64,000 nt of DNA from Pyrocephalus nanus. Taxonomy: Eukaryota > Chordata > Aves > Passeriformes > Tyrannidae. The stretch spans positions 15,359,501 through 15,423,500 of the forward strand of contig CM076267.1 of assembly GCA_038380795.1 (NCBI GenBank), written 5' to 3'. How positions within the stretch are numbered: position 1 is the first letter of the stretch; each line of letters begins with the position of its first letter. A program made the translations under genes and the position numbers. The notes below the pieces were generated by a model. The model was not told the DNA's origin. It made no database searches and worked only from the letters and a program-made list of their open reading frames with translations. Below, piece by piece: positions 1 to 12,615 of the stretch.

Positions 1-1150
1 TTTGCCCCAGGACCTTACTCATTGCATTCCAAAAGAAATATGACTAAAAATGTGGAACATTGTCCTCTCAAATCTTATCTCCTTCCAGCACCCAAGACCA
101 ATTCCCAGCATAATCTGCATACAGGACAGAAGGCAGCAGACAGAACCAGAAACCCCTTATAGAAGGGCTCATGCCCGTTTTTTGGTATCTGCATGAACAG
201 CAAGAGGCAAAAAAATTGATTTAGTGGGGTTTCAAGGATTCTGTCCAAAAGCATCTTTATAGAAGAGGGGCAACGTCAAGATAAGAAAAACAACAGGAAT
301 TATCTGATGCCCAGAAAGGGATGTTCCAAGGTGCAAATCTGCTGGAACAGGTCATCATGGGTCATGAACAAGGTAAGAGATCCTTTCTTCTTCCAGTTTC
401 CATGTCTCAGTTCCTCATGTCTCCTTCCATTTTCACTCAGTCCCTAGTCTTCCTTCAGGCAAATTTCCATTGGTTTTGCCTGAGGAAGTACTGAGTAACA
501 GCTGAGTCAGGTTCTGACTTGAATGTGTGATCTTATACGCGACACACTGCACAAATATGCTTCACTGAGTGACGGGTTTGGGAAAAAGGGAAAGGAAACC
601 CCCAGCTGCAGGTGTACCCTCTTTCCCCAAAAACCAAAGGCCTAGAGAACCTTTTAATCTCTCATAATATTTAGTTTAATTCTTTTCTAGGGGGAGGGGG
701 AAATCTGAGCATCAGATTATGTAACCTTAAAAAATATGTTTCTACTTAAAAGCTAATCAACATCTCCCACATCAGACAGTAAATGTGGTGCTGTTGAACA
801 GGATTATTCCTGATCTCTGCTTTGTCTCAGCTGTGGATTAAAAACTGTAATGTTATCCTGTTTAATATTTTAACCGTATGGGCTGCAATTTCATGGGTAA
901 TTATATGACAAGGGAAGTGCTCAGCAAGCCAGTCACAACCCAGAAGATCATTATTTCCCTAAAAGATACACTGAAATCTTTGCCAATGGTTACAGACATC
1001 TGTCTCATCACTTTTTCCTTGCACAAAACTATTTTAATTTTTTTCTTTTTTTAATTTTAGTTATTTATTCACACCTTTACAAAAATGCTTTTTTTGCACT
1101 GTGATGCAGGGATTACTAGAACTGGATTTGGTACCTGCAGAGTAGGTGCT
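1..1150. other. Unique non-coding DNA
   Basis: I see no gene, exon or recognisable repeat here. The sequence is AT-rich with frequent stops in all frames. A pyrimidine-rich patch lies near 1030-1065. Confidence 0.5.
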
Positions 1151-1256
1151 TAGAATAGAATAGAATAGAATAGAATAGAATAGAATAGAATAGAATAGAA
1201 TAGAATAGAATAGAATAGAATAGAATAGAATAGAATAGAATAGAATAGAATAGAAT
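1151..1256. repeat. (TAGAA)n pentanucleotide microsatellite
   Basis: There are about 21 uninterrupted copies of TAGAA with no visible substitution, which suggests a young or actively homogenised array. It abuts the 3' end of a minus-strand CR1 fragment starting at 1257. CR1 elements end in short ATTCTATG-type repeats, so the array probably grew from that tail (inference). Confidence 0.97.
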
Positions 1257-1330
1257 ATTGCAGCTGGAAGAGCCCTACAATTATCATCTAGTTCAGCTGC
1301 CTGACCATTCAGGGCAGTGACCAGTATGAG
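1257..1330 (-). mobile_element. CR1 LINE 3'-tail fragment
   Basis: Read on the plus strand, this is the reverse complement of a CR1 3' end. It carries the 'GCTGGAAG.GCCCTACAA' block, then 'ATCATCTAGTTCAGCTGCC' and 'TGACCATTCAGGGC', in the order known from bird CR1 tails. Similarity fades after about 1330, so only the extreme 3' UTR remains. No coding sequence is present. The match is to the family as I know it, not a computed alignment. Confidence 0.8.
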
Positions 1331-4300
1331 TTACTGTAGTTTCCAGTTCAGTATTATAGAATGCTGCAAAGCTGAAATCTGTCCTGTTATGAGCTCATTT
1401 CCAGCCTCACACTGGACCTTCTATTGCCCCATCAGAGACATGCTCTGGACAACTTTGGCGTACTTTGTAAAGGTAAGCTCTTTTGGTGCTGGTGTCAAGA
1501 TGAAATGTTAATAAACTCTCCACTGAATATTTTTTTTCCCAACAAGGTAATTTGATTTCTTTTATCCAAACTTTCACAGAAGGTGTAATATTGTTCATTT
1601 CCTGGTGTATCTCACAGTGAAGTGTTGTTGTGCAGTCTTTCAAAGGACTTGGAGCTCATTCCACTCATCGTGGCATTTCATCTGTAATGGTATATCTACT
1701 AGCTATATATAACTACTTTTAAAATATTTTACAATTAATTACTCAAAACCTGGAGTTAGACAAGGGCTAAAATCTGATGTCCTCACTCAGACAAAACTCA
1801 CATGCAAGCCAATAATAATTTGGCTTAAGAAAGAAATTCAGAATCTGACTCAACAGTAAATGATTTTAACATCACTAAGACTACATTAACACAGTTCATG
1901 CAGAAGAAAGATTGAATCAGCATTTTTTTTAGAAAGACTCAGAAGATTTGTATAGCAAATACATAAGCAAATAGATTAAAAGTCTTCATCCTAAATGGGA
2001 AATATATTGGGTTACAGAGCAGTCCTAATTTTTAGGTAGGTAGGCAGGTAGATGGATAGATAGATAGATTTGTGAAATTAAAGATAAGGAGTACTTGAAC
2101 TTTTTTGTGTCATGTGCAAGCTCATAAAGCAGTGCAGATAAAGCAGCATGTTTGCTGACTGTTTGAGTTCCTAGTGATTCTCTGTGATCAAGGCCAGGAA
2201 AATGGAGTTGTACTAAAAAAAAGAGAAAAATGCAATGGTAGAGTGAGTGAAAAAAATCATTTTCGCATGTACCAAAGCAGACAGCTAATCAAGTCGTGGC
2301 CTTGATTGTCCAAGCTGGTTGTTTCTTAAAGTCTTGTTGTTTTAGAAATTTGATCGGCTCCCTCTGTAATTTTTAATGTTATCAAAGAAATATAAATACA
2401 ATTGCATAAAGTATAATCCATGGTGTGATATATTTGAACTCATGAGTTCCACATGGCTACAGGAATCTATTTTATTTGCTATAAAAAACTAACAGACTAT
2501 GGATCATCTTTGTTTCCTTATTGTTTTACTAGGTGCAATATATATATGATTTCACATTTGGATGAACAATGATAAAACATAGTATGCATGTAATTTATGT
2601 GACTTCTCATCTGTAATTTGGAAACTGGTTATTACCTGTTCAATAAAAAAATGTAATCATATAGCTTTATCAGCTTAGTAAAAGAGACTGATTTTCTCTA
2701 CATGGCCCAGTCAGAGGAAATATGAGAGTTTCTAAAGTTATTGGGAAGATGATGGCATTATAATTAGGTTATAACTAAAATAAAAAAACTGAAGGGGTTT
2801 TAGTGACTGGACTGTAAGACTGATTTGTCCTTAAGCAAAAGGAGGAAGCTGTGCTTCTCTGGGTGCAAAGTCAGAATCTGATGAGGGTTCAGGTGAAACA
2901 GCTTTGCTCTTACAGAGAACACTCAAAGGGATATTGCTCAAGTTTCTGCACAGCATGTGTCCCCACTGAGTGAGGTGTGGGGACTAGCACACCACATTCA
3001 CTACATCTTACCCAAACAATTTTGGAGATGGGTGACCTGTTCTCTGGTACGTGGCATGTAAGTAGTCCTATGGTTACTGCCAAAATTCTTGTCTACTCAC
3101 CAAATGTAACTAAGGGGTAGTAGGAAAAAACTGGCCTGCGCAAAGGAGACTTACCATATATAGCTGGGCAGTTCTTTTTCTTATGGTCTCAAAAAGCTGA
3201 AGGAAGGTGAAAATTTGTTTCCTCTAATACTTAGAATTAGAAATAGGATTTTCAATCCAGGCCTCAGGCTATTGAAGAATATTTAATGGACTTTTAGGGA
3301 CTTTTTAACTACACAGATGCTTTTGCTAAGGAAGGTTTCCAAGAAAAGGAAGGTTAAATCAAACCAACTAATTCTACCCAGTGTTACTAAGAGAGGTAAA
3401 CAGTTTCACAAGTCAGAAACTCTAATAATGTCATTTATACCAGAACACAGGCTTGTGGGCATACGCTGTAGAAAGGTGCTGAAATCTTTGGTGGGATAGC
3501 TAAGTACCCTGTGAGCTGGAAACTGTAGCAGCATCCAATCTTCACATCTTCAATTTTTTTGGCAACATAAGATCCTCAACAATTAACTGATAATTATAAG
3601 GAACTCACCACAAAAAGCTGTGTTGCAAGAGCAGGCAGAATATGCTGATTTTTTCGTTTGCATAGATTTGCCTAGTGAGTACTATGTAGATAGGTCTCAC
3701 TCTGAACTGATGGCAATGTTGTATGTCTTTCTAGAACAGGCAGAAGTTTTAGGTAAAGTCCAGGATTCACTGCATACTACAAGCCAGTTTAGAAAGAAAG
3801 AAAAAAAAAATGAAGGTGGAGAGAGAAATGATAAATCATCTTTCAATATGTGACAAGTTGTTATAAAAAGGTTGATGGTGACTCCTTTGCTATAGCAACT
3901 AATAAAGACATGAAGAGGAAAATTACCAATCCACAGCAAAGAAAATATGGGTTAGAAATAAAGAACAGCATGACTGTAATTGGATCAAGAAATTTGGGGT
4001 GGATATATACTCTCTTTTTGCTGAAGCTTTCTGACACTTGATCATGTATTCTACAGATATATGTGCCTCATTGGAGGGTAGTAAAGTAGCATCTGTCCTG
4101 AGACTCCCTGCTGATACACAGAACTGCAATCCCTGGTATTTTACAGAAAATAAATAATTATGTCTGACTGTTTGGATATCTAAACTGGGGTCTTTTTTTG
4201 GCCCCAAAAATGCCAGACAGAAAGCAGTAATTGTGAATATTAAGTCCAGAAGAAAACCTCCCAAGAGTTTAGATTAATTCAGATATGGGACTTTGATTCC

Positions 4301-5033
4301 GCAGGTATTTTGGCTGGCTAGGAAATTAGGTCATTAACTATCATTATCATTTTAAAAGTTGTTTATGGAAGCTCCCTAGGTGCTTTCCAGGGATTCAGCA
4401 ACTCCTGCACACTGCTTAGAAGAGCTGACATGCTGAGATTCAGTCTTCCCAAAGTCTGGGGAGGTCTAACTCTGTGCATTTGACTATAACCATGTTTTGA
4501 GTAACAACTGTTCAAAAATTGCAAAATTAAGAATTTTTACAGCCTTGCCATCATAGAAACAGTCTGTAAGAAGGAGCCAGGACTCTACTTTCTATTTTCC
4601 ACAAGCTTAAAACATTTCTGGAGTAGGAAGGAAGCAAAACCATGCTAAGACTCACCCAACAGTAGATGCATTTCAGCAAATATGAAGGAAAAGAACTTGC
4701 ATTGGGTATGAAAATCCCAGATTTAAGAGCAAACCTTGGTGTCAGGTTGTATTTGTCTTACCTTTTACACACTTCCCATAATTGCTGTTACCACACTAGG
4801 TAATTACCTGGTCCTTCTGTGTTTCAGCTAGTTGTGGGCAAGGCTGCCAAAAGCTTGGAGTTTATCTTTGTTTAAGCATCCAAGTATTAAAAGGCTTAGT
4901 CAAAGCTTATCTCAGATTCTGGAGGCTTCCACTGCATTCCTCTGCATCATCTTCCTTTGCAGGATCCAAAATCTTTACTCTCCTCAGTCAAAGGTGGCCA
5001 TGGACTTCTAGGAAATCCAGATACATCCTATCC
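1331..5033. other. Unique non-coding DNA
   Basis: I see no supportable gene. An imperfect GGTA/GATA tetranucleotide patch lies at 2033-2069. Short open frames at 3317-3499, 3620-3853 and 3923-4264 (minus) have no recognisable motif and are no longer than expected by chance at this base composition. Confidence 0.45.
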
Positions 5034-5282
5034 TTAACCAATCATTTTCACAACACTGTTGATTGCAATAGCACTACTATTGCTAGAGATGGGCTTTACT
5101 TCTTCATCCGAGGACTGGGTTGAGTCTTCCCTGAGATGGAAATTCTGATTTTGGTTTGATTTAAATGGATTACATGGTAGAGCCTCAGCAGCACTCACCT
5201 CTATATCTGAACTCTGCAAGAGTTCAAAGCTGTTAATTTCTGGCTCACTCCTGAACACTTGTGTTCCTGCACCAGCCATCAA
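5034..5282 (-). CDS. Possible exon, unrecognised hydrophilic protein
   Basis: An open frame of 82 codons on the minus strand ends at TAA (5034-5036). The product is polar, rich in Ser, Asn, Gln and Glu, with an acidic serine patch (STQSSDEEVKP), and looks like a disordered region. A textbook donor, GAG|GTGAGT, lies inside it near 5198-5206. A plausible acceptor (GGTGCAG) near 5270 would give a 68-nt exon. If that donor is used, the rest of the frame is intron. I do not recognise a family, and an open frame this long can occur by chance. Confidence 0.25.
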   Translation of the reverse strand: MMAGAGTQVFRSEPEINSFELLQSSDIEVSAAEALPCNPFKSNQNQNFHLREDSTQSSDEEVKPISSNSSAIAINSVVKMIG

Positions 5283-5283
5283 A

Positions 5284-8200
5284 TCATACGGTCTTTATCT
5301 TTTACTGTCTCTATCTTCTTGTTTAACTGATAAAATATTCAAAATGGAACTTTAAAATACTTCCTGGCTTTAAATCATCTTTAATGTGAGAATAAGCCAG
5401 GCACTTATCTTCAGTAACGAACAGTTTTGAAATTGTTTAAGAAGAAAAATGCAGCTGCCTGAGGATAATGGGAGGTGAGCCAAAGTGAGCTGTTTAGGTG
5501 GGAAAAAGAAATAATCAGCAGGGTACCAGAAAAGAGAGGCACGTCCAAATTTGTCTTTGGGCATTCAGTCCTGCCATCGTTCCTGCTTGAAATTTGATAT
5601 TGTGAAGTCCAAAAAAGAGTTACAGAGCTAAAATTCCTCCTATCACTGCAAATACCTCCTGTTTTCAAACTGTTGCAGGTTTTGCTTCTCAGTAATATAT
5701 TTCTTGTGCAGCAGCATGAAGCCATAGAAACACACAGAAATCAAGCTGAATTCCTTAAAGCATTCAAATAATATCAGCCTGAAAATACTAGAGAAGCAGT
5801 CAAAATCCTTGTGAGGGTGGGTTTATTTGGGTGGTTTCTTTTTTCTTCTTTTGGTTTTTCTCCCCTCCCTGGAATTGTTCTCTTTCCTTTTCAATGTTAT
5901 CTTAAGCTTTCAGGTTCCCTTTCCCAACCATCTTCTTGGAAAATGGGCTGTCATTTCTAAACCATCTCCCCAATGATCAGTGGTTTAGAAATGTTTGTTT
6001 TTCAAATACCTTAATTGTATGGTCTACCCAGCAGTGATCAGCACTGAAAATTATATTTCAGAGCTAAACACAACCAGATGGAAAGAGAACAGCAAGTCAT
6101 TTGAAAAAGCCTAAACCCCCTTTCTGAGCTCCCCATGTGGTTTGGTTGATCACTGGTTAATTTCATAATGATTTCTCTTGCAGATGGGTGAAAATAATCC
6201 GGGGTAATATTTATCTATCAGAAGAAGGAGCCAGGCTTTCAGAGATGACTCAAGACTTATCAATATCAGACAGACTGTGGAGCTGGTACAAATGCAGCTA
6301 CTCCTTGCTTCAGGGAAACATAAAACCCTCTTCAGAGGCAAAGTTTTTGTTTGTAACACACTCACATTAGCACTCGCTCATCCTCTTTGAAGACAGAGAT
6401 TCTTTGCACGTTGCTTTTGCTCTCAGGTGGGTTGAATTACTTGCTTTTTTGATTCAGCAAGAAATGAAACAGCATAAAATGTCATAGAAGATATTTCTTA
6501 TATTGAGGAGAAACATTCTGTGCCTCCTACTGTATTCACACAGACTTTATATTGAAATATATACACACTATCCAGTGCCAAATTCATCCTCAGGAATCCT
6601 TTTGCTGGCCTGGGTGAGTTTGTTCTTTCCTCTTGAAGTCCTTTGGAAGGACAATTTATGTCCCACTTTGCTCAAGTAGAGTTCTGCATAATTATCAGTT
6701 TTTTCATAAGGTCCTTGGACAATTCAACAAGGTGATGGAGGACAGGCGGTTGAAGTGGTCCTGCTGCCATCCAAAGTTGTCCGTATTCTCTGTGGTTTAG
6801 AGTGGGACATGTCTTCCAGAAGACAGTGCTGATAGCAGGAAATAACGTGGATGATCTGATACCAGTTCCTTCTGCTCTGGACAGTCAAAAGTGTTTGCTC
6901 ATGGTTGCAATCTGGCAGAGATATAAGCTCCAGGGCCTGACATCTTAGGAGTCCAAACAGAACTCATTCTGTGGAAAGAGATGCATCAAGAGGAAGTAAG
7001 TCAAAAGAGAGTATGAAGGGCAAAACAAGAGTCACTGAGATTACAAGTCCTTGCCTATACTTGGAGAGGAGCTTCATCTGCAGTTGAGACCCCACTTGCC
7101 ATCAAACAGGTTAATTCCATGCCCTGAACTTGGATGAATCACTCAGAAAATACAGTTCTTTAATTGGGGTCATTGAATTAACAGGTCACAGAATTAAATG
7201 ACAAGTGCAGAATAGTTTCAAGACAAATAATAGCTTTCACTTCCCTTGTCTGTAGGAGAGAAGCCACATCCAATAAGCACTGGAGGAGGAACATAGGCCT
7301 TGAAGATTTGCTTAGCAAGGACATACAAAGAATTTTTTGAAAGACTCTTCTCCTTTTTCTCTTCAGCCTGTTAAGATACCTAGAAATGCACAGAGTGTGG
7401 TTCTGAGCATGTTTACATTGGTTTGATATCCCTAGTGCTTCCCAGGTGGTGTCAACAAGACCCGGTGCAAGCAAGACCTAACTCAGACACTTGATTTTAC
7501 ATGTGTTGCCTGAGAGAAGATAGGCACCCTTGTACTTCAAAAAAACCCCAAAAATAAATAAATCAGCTATTATGAAGTTGCATCAAGAAGGAGCCTTCTT
7601 CAAGGCTCACATTTAAAGGCACAATTGAGCAACTGTAGAAGTAAAACAAGCCCCCAGATACAAAGCAAACACCCCACAGGGTTTCTTACCAGAAAGGGAC
7701 CTTCAGGAGTCTCCACAGCTGTTGGACAGTTTCTGATAACCTCACTTCAAAAGAAACTCTTGCCTAAACAACAGAAGCCCTAGTTACTGAGGGAAGAAAA
7801 GTCTGATATCTCTTCATGGAGATGCTTGACTGATAAGGGGGTTTGGGAGGTTGTATGCGGGTAAGTAGAGGGATAGAGGAGAAGAGGACTCAAAAAACCC
7901 TCCAGAAACCCCAGACCCCTTGATTTAAATGTAAAGAGAAGGCTGTGAAGTGCGTGGATAGGATTGGTCAGAGAAAGATATGGAAGGGGAGTGGGTGAGG
8001 CTGCTTACTGCAATGCTGCTCGCAGGCAGAGGAGGTGATTTTGCTCCTCACTGAAGGGTTGGAGGAACACAAGTACACTTGTCAGGAGATAATATCCACA
8101 AGAAGTCTGTGATAGAAGGAAAGAAGGGAAAGAATATTTTTGCAGATGATAGATCCAGTCAGCTTGAGATCTAAAGAAATTGCTGCCATGCTTTCCTAGG

Positions 8201-9059
8201 TATCAAAAAGCACTACATTTCATCTGTATCTGTTTTATTTGGCCATCAAGGCCCTTGTCTTTACTTTTGCCAATTTTTCATTGCTTTTTATGTCTCTGTA
8301 TGATATTAAGGCATAAAGGAATATACTAGCTACCTCCTTGGATGCTGCAAATTACTGAATAAGAGAGAAAGTCTGCAGTCTGAAGGAGAGAGAGTACTCT
8401 TAATCCAGACTGCTCTGAGAAAAATAGCTGAAATGGACTGGTGCACAGTTCTATGTAGCAAGGCTCTCCCAGACCTCAAAAGGCTTGATAAAGACAACTA
8501 GGGAATAACAAGCTTTTTCTGTTCCACCAACAAATATAATATTACTGAAAAAAACCCACATATTATTTTGTACCAGGACATTTTTTGAGAAATTTTTTGA
8601 GAAAAAAAATCCCCAAATTAATTCTGATTCAAAGAACAATATTAGGTTTCATTTTGAAGTAATTCAGCCCTTTTAAAATCTTCCATGAAACTTTTATATT
8701 TAAAAATATCAACTTTAAAATTAAATATAATTTCAAAGCAAGAAATAAATTATTTTTGATAAAGTCAAACCAAAATTGTTCATTAATTTAAAACTATTTC
8801 CACTTCCTTTGACTGAAACTATGATGTAAATGAGAAACAAATTTACAGCTAGCTTACATTGCCCCTGCAAACATTAAGCCTCAATGAAATATTTTCTCCA
8901 TCATAATTTACATTATTCTGCTGAAAAAACAAGAACAGTGACAGCATTTGGATACAAAGCTTCTCTCTGTAGCAGTATGACTCTACTTCTAATTAGCAAT
9001 CCTTCCTGTATGATTATAACATTTATTGAATTGTTTCTTTCACTAAAATATTCATAAGT
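5284..9059. other. Unique non-coding DNA
   Basis: I recognise no gene, repeat family or structured RNA. The minus-strand frame at 7178-7474 and overlapping frames at 5370-5725 and 6150-6370 lack motifs and convincing splice context. The stretch from about 8640 to 8780 is particularly AT-rich. Confidence 0.45.
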
Positions 9060-11185
9060 TAGAGAGACTTTAGGATCCCTTTCCAGCTTATCTCCCTACA
9101 CTAATTCAGGATCAATTCCAGCTATTTTATCTGTACAGATGTTTCTCTAATTTGTTCTTAAAGACCTCCAGTAATCCTCCCAGTGGAACAACACCCCGAG
9201 CAATGCATTGGAGTGATTCACTGCCTTCTTATTACAAAGCTTTTTATCCTTATTCCTGTCTGAGATCCTCTTCTATTGTTTGAGCTATGACTTTGGCTTG
9301 TTATAAGCATGGAGAAAGAGAGCATCCATTTCCTTTCTGCAACACAGTTTTACATATCTACAGTCTAGGATAAAAAAACATCTCCTTCTCTAGACCTCTG
9401 ACCTTATCACTCACCTCTCAACTTCCTCCAGCATCTTGTTTGGCATCACAGGTCTAAAATTACCCTTGGGACTTTGGAAGAGCCTCCAGCTGGGACTCTA
9501 TCAATGTTGAGCTCTTGGAAAGGATTACTGCACATATTTTGCAGGCGACACTTGTGTTTATAGAGCCCCACACTGTTTGTCTTTTTTGCAATATTAAGAA
9601 ACTGTTGACTCATATTCAGATCACGCTCCAGTGCAACTCCAGATCCTCACTACCCAGAAAGCATTATCCATTCTCTATTTGGGAAAATTATAGTTGCTGC
9701 CTAAGGAATGATCATTTATAATCACTTCTATGGAAGACCACCTTATTTTTTTCAGACTATTTCTCCATTTTGGTATAATCATACTAAACTTTCCTCCTGC
9801 CTTCTACCATTTACGTTCGCTCCCAGCTTGGTGTCATCTGCAAACTTAAAAAATCTCTGTATTCCATCATTCAGTCATTAATGAAAATACTGAATAGCAT
9901 GGGAAGGAGAAACAAATCCCTGTAGAACTTTAATATCCTTCAATTTTGTCAGTGAACCATTGATAACCACTCTCTGAGTACAATTTTCCCACACATTCAA
10001 TCACTTGCCACTATAACCTTTTCAGAGCCACTACTTTTCAAAAAACAGTCCTCTTTATTGAGGGTGTCTTCAAAATTATATGTTTGTTCCCATATATGCA
10101 CTTAATTTGAATAGGCTTGATTTATCAGGCACCTTGATCTTTTTAATCGATGTCGTTCTTCCTTTTCAAGACAAAAAATATCCTTGCAATATCTCAGGAG
10201 GGGCTGAAATAGTGATTTTGTTCTCAGCCAAGTTAAAATTAGGCTAAGATTCAGATTTTTTAACTCTTTTCCATTGCTTCCTTGCATGGCAAGAATATTT
10301 GTGTGTGGGAGGATTGTTCTGTGATTTAAAAAAAATAAAAGCAAAAGTAAAAATATAACAGAATACCGAGGTTAGTTCTTTGCAGTTTTATTTGATCAAG
10401 CTATTGGATAACACTAGGAAAATATCTGATACCCTCATGTCCTCTTCTAACTTCTCCAGAAAACCTTCATTTGTAAAAACACTCTAATTCATAAGATCTT
10501 TTTGTATAGCAGTTTAATCAATTCCCTTTTAGTGCAGAATTTATTGGGTTAATCAGAATAACTTTCTTTTGAAATGAGCATGTTGGGAAAGATAAAGTCT
10601 TTAAAATGGTCTGTGATCTTTCCACAAGGGCATTTGCTAACGAAACTTGTGCTCTCATTGTAGAATTAAATTGTTTTGGTTCTATATGGCCCATTTCTAT
10701 TAAACCATACTGACTGACAATAAGTACATTTTTTCTCTGATTTTTAATTATTTGACTCCTGATTTTGTGGATTTGAGTTTTTGGTTTTAGTTTGATTTGG
10801 ATTTTATTTTTGCCCAAGACTGCTGTCAATCTAACTGACTTACTATTAGTTGGGTCATCTTACTTGACCTTTTGCATACTAGCACAAAATTAACTGCTGT
10901 GATCAACTGGAATTTACTGGGTAGGCCAAGATTTATTCAAAACTAAACTGAGTTGGCTAGAGATCACTTCAGACAACCTTTTTAGGACTCTTGGGCCCAA
11001 GTTATCCAGGCCTACTGATTTAAAAATGTTTATCCCTGACTGTAGTTGTTTAAAACCATGGTTAGTTACTAATGGACTGGGATCTGAGTTCACTATTCTC
11101 ATAAGAGTGCAACATCCCACTTCTTGGTAAATGTAGAAGCATTTATTAAAAATGTTTAATTTTTTCTACATTTTTGCTAGCAAAA
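9060..11185 (-). mobile_element. Ancient CR1/L3-like LINE, degraded
   Basis: A heavily mutated CR1-superfamily element lies antisense. In element order (right to left) it shows a poly-A-rich 5' remnant near 11150, a reverse-transcriptase finger region at 10914-11020, antisense blocks near 10685-10770 ('CCCATTTCTATTAAACCAT'), and the signature 'GTGAACCATTGATAACCACT' around 9953-9973. The block covering the FADD catalytic region is 'CTTGGTGTCATCTGCAAAC' at 9827-9846. The 3' part runs down to about 9060. The order and spacing fit one insertion of about 2.1 kb, longer than most 5'-truncated CR1 copies. Many stops and frameshifts make it non-functional. Divergence is far greater than in the 33 kb copy, so it is an old insertion. 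Confidence 0.8.
10914..11120 (-). pseudogene. CR1/L3 reverse transcriptase fragment
   Basis: This 68-codon open remnant of CR1-type ORF2 lies inside the ancient element. The recognisable core is GLDNLGPRVLKRLSEVIS followed by SLVLNKSW. It corresponds to the family's 'PD.I.PRVLKELA..I..PLS.IF..SW' segment, N-terminal to the catalytic palm. The RT catalytic residues are not in this piece. It is a fossil with no expected function. Confidence 0.75.
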
Positions 11186-11273
11186 ATTTTACTATTCTGA
11201 TCCAGACATGGACCTCTACCACTCTGATGAATCAGATGTGATGCTGTGAAAATTCTGCAGTTCTCAATGTACA

Positions 11274-11350
11274 GGAAAATGAAAATAAAAACAAAAAACC
11301 CAAACCAAACAAACAAAAAAGCGTAAACCAAAACAAAAAAAAACAACAAA
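11274..11350. repeat. A-rich low-complexity tract
   Basis: The plus strand is almost entirely A with scattered C (AAAAC/CAAA patterns). On the minus strand this produces a meaningless Phe/Val/Leu-rich open frame. It lies just beyond the 5' side of the ancient CR1 copy. Confidence 0.85.
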
Positions 11351-12553
11351 AATATCCACACTTTGTTGTTTTGTTCAAGAAGCATAATTTATGTCTACTG
11401 GATCCCATTTTTTTATCTCCACTGCCACTTGTTACTTCATAAATGGAGAGAGGTGTTGGATCTACTCAGTGTAAACACACCACCTGCCTAGAGGTGACTT
11501 TTCCAACTCAGCCAGGATGCAATAACAGGGAGCAATACCATGGTACCACTGCCTGCAAGTGCCTTTCATAAATAGATACATGTGATCAGTCATATCCACG
11601 ATGAAGAAAATCTGTGGATATTTGAACACTGTAGGGACCAAATTTCTTCTCTCTTCTGCCAACTTGACCTCATAAAGACAAGCAACTCCCTTGGGTCTTT
11701 CAACAACTGAGATGTCGGGACAAATTTTTTTGTGGACAGATGTCTCCTGCCGTGTTGCAAGATACAGATCAAAGCAGATCTTCTCAGAAAGACTGTTCTA
11801 TGTTTATTTGCTTTCCTCTCTGACTATTATAATCCAAACCAAAAGCCTTAGGAGAGAAGGACAGTACGCTGAAGAAAACCAGAAAGTAGAGGCACTAACT
11901 TGGCCTCCATATGTAGAGGACTTTGCAAAAATCTGATGGTGTAACAACTCAGTGATGGAGACTAAATAAAATAACCTGGCCATGTAACCAGGTTAAAAAT
12001 GACCTGCTAATGATTTTGCATAATCAGACTAGCGCATGTAAAATCAGTATCATCTGTTCATGGCCTATGCATGGCCATGGCAAACATGAAAAAGGTGTGT
12101 TTCACCCTTTGGTCAGCCCAGAAAGGGAAAAATGCATGTCTGGATGGCGTTTCCTGATTTTACACATTCCTTAGTCTCAGGAGATGCTTTTCCTCCTGTT
12201 ACTGTCACCCCGAATGCAAACTATTCCTCAACCTTTACAAAGTTATACTTGATCATAAGACTTCCTAGGGGCCTGATGCTACTGAAAGTAGATCAGAATA
12301 AAGTGTCCTCTTCACCTTGCATATCTCTATTATTCTAGTATGCTCTGGTTATTCATCTATCTCAGGAGCAACTCCAGGTGCTTTCTTAGGGCAAACTGCC
12401 AGGTGTTTTGTGCTACCTGAGCACTATAGACAGGGCTGGAGATTTAGTCCAAGAACTGTTATTCTCCATGGGGAAAGGAGGAGGTCTCTCTGGGTTTGGA
12501 CCTCACATTAAAGCCAGTGCTGAAGGCTCACCTGGCACTGTTCAGCCAGCCAC
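11351..12553. other. Unique non-coding DNA
   Basis: No gene or repeat family is recognised. Short frames at 11462-11936 and 12132-12511 carry no motif. The region becomes more GC-rich toward 12300-12900. Confidence 0.4.
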
Positions 12554-12615
12554 AGTGTTTTTGCAGGTGCAGATTACTGAGCCCTGAAGGGTGCTCAGTA
12601 ATAAGGATAAACACT
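12554..12615. other. Imperfect 62-nt hairpin
   Basis: A perfect 10-bp inverted repeat (ATTACTGAGC at 12573-12582, GCTCAGTAAT at 12593-12602) encloses a 10-nt loop that can itself pair CCT with AGG. A second 7-bp stem lies outside it (AGTGTTT at 12554-12560, AAACACT at 12609-12615), separated by a 12/6-nt internal loop. The overall size is near that of small RNA precursors, but the paired arms are shorter and more interrupted than a typical microRNA precursor. Function is unknown. Confidence 0.5.
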
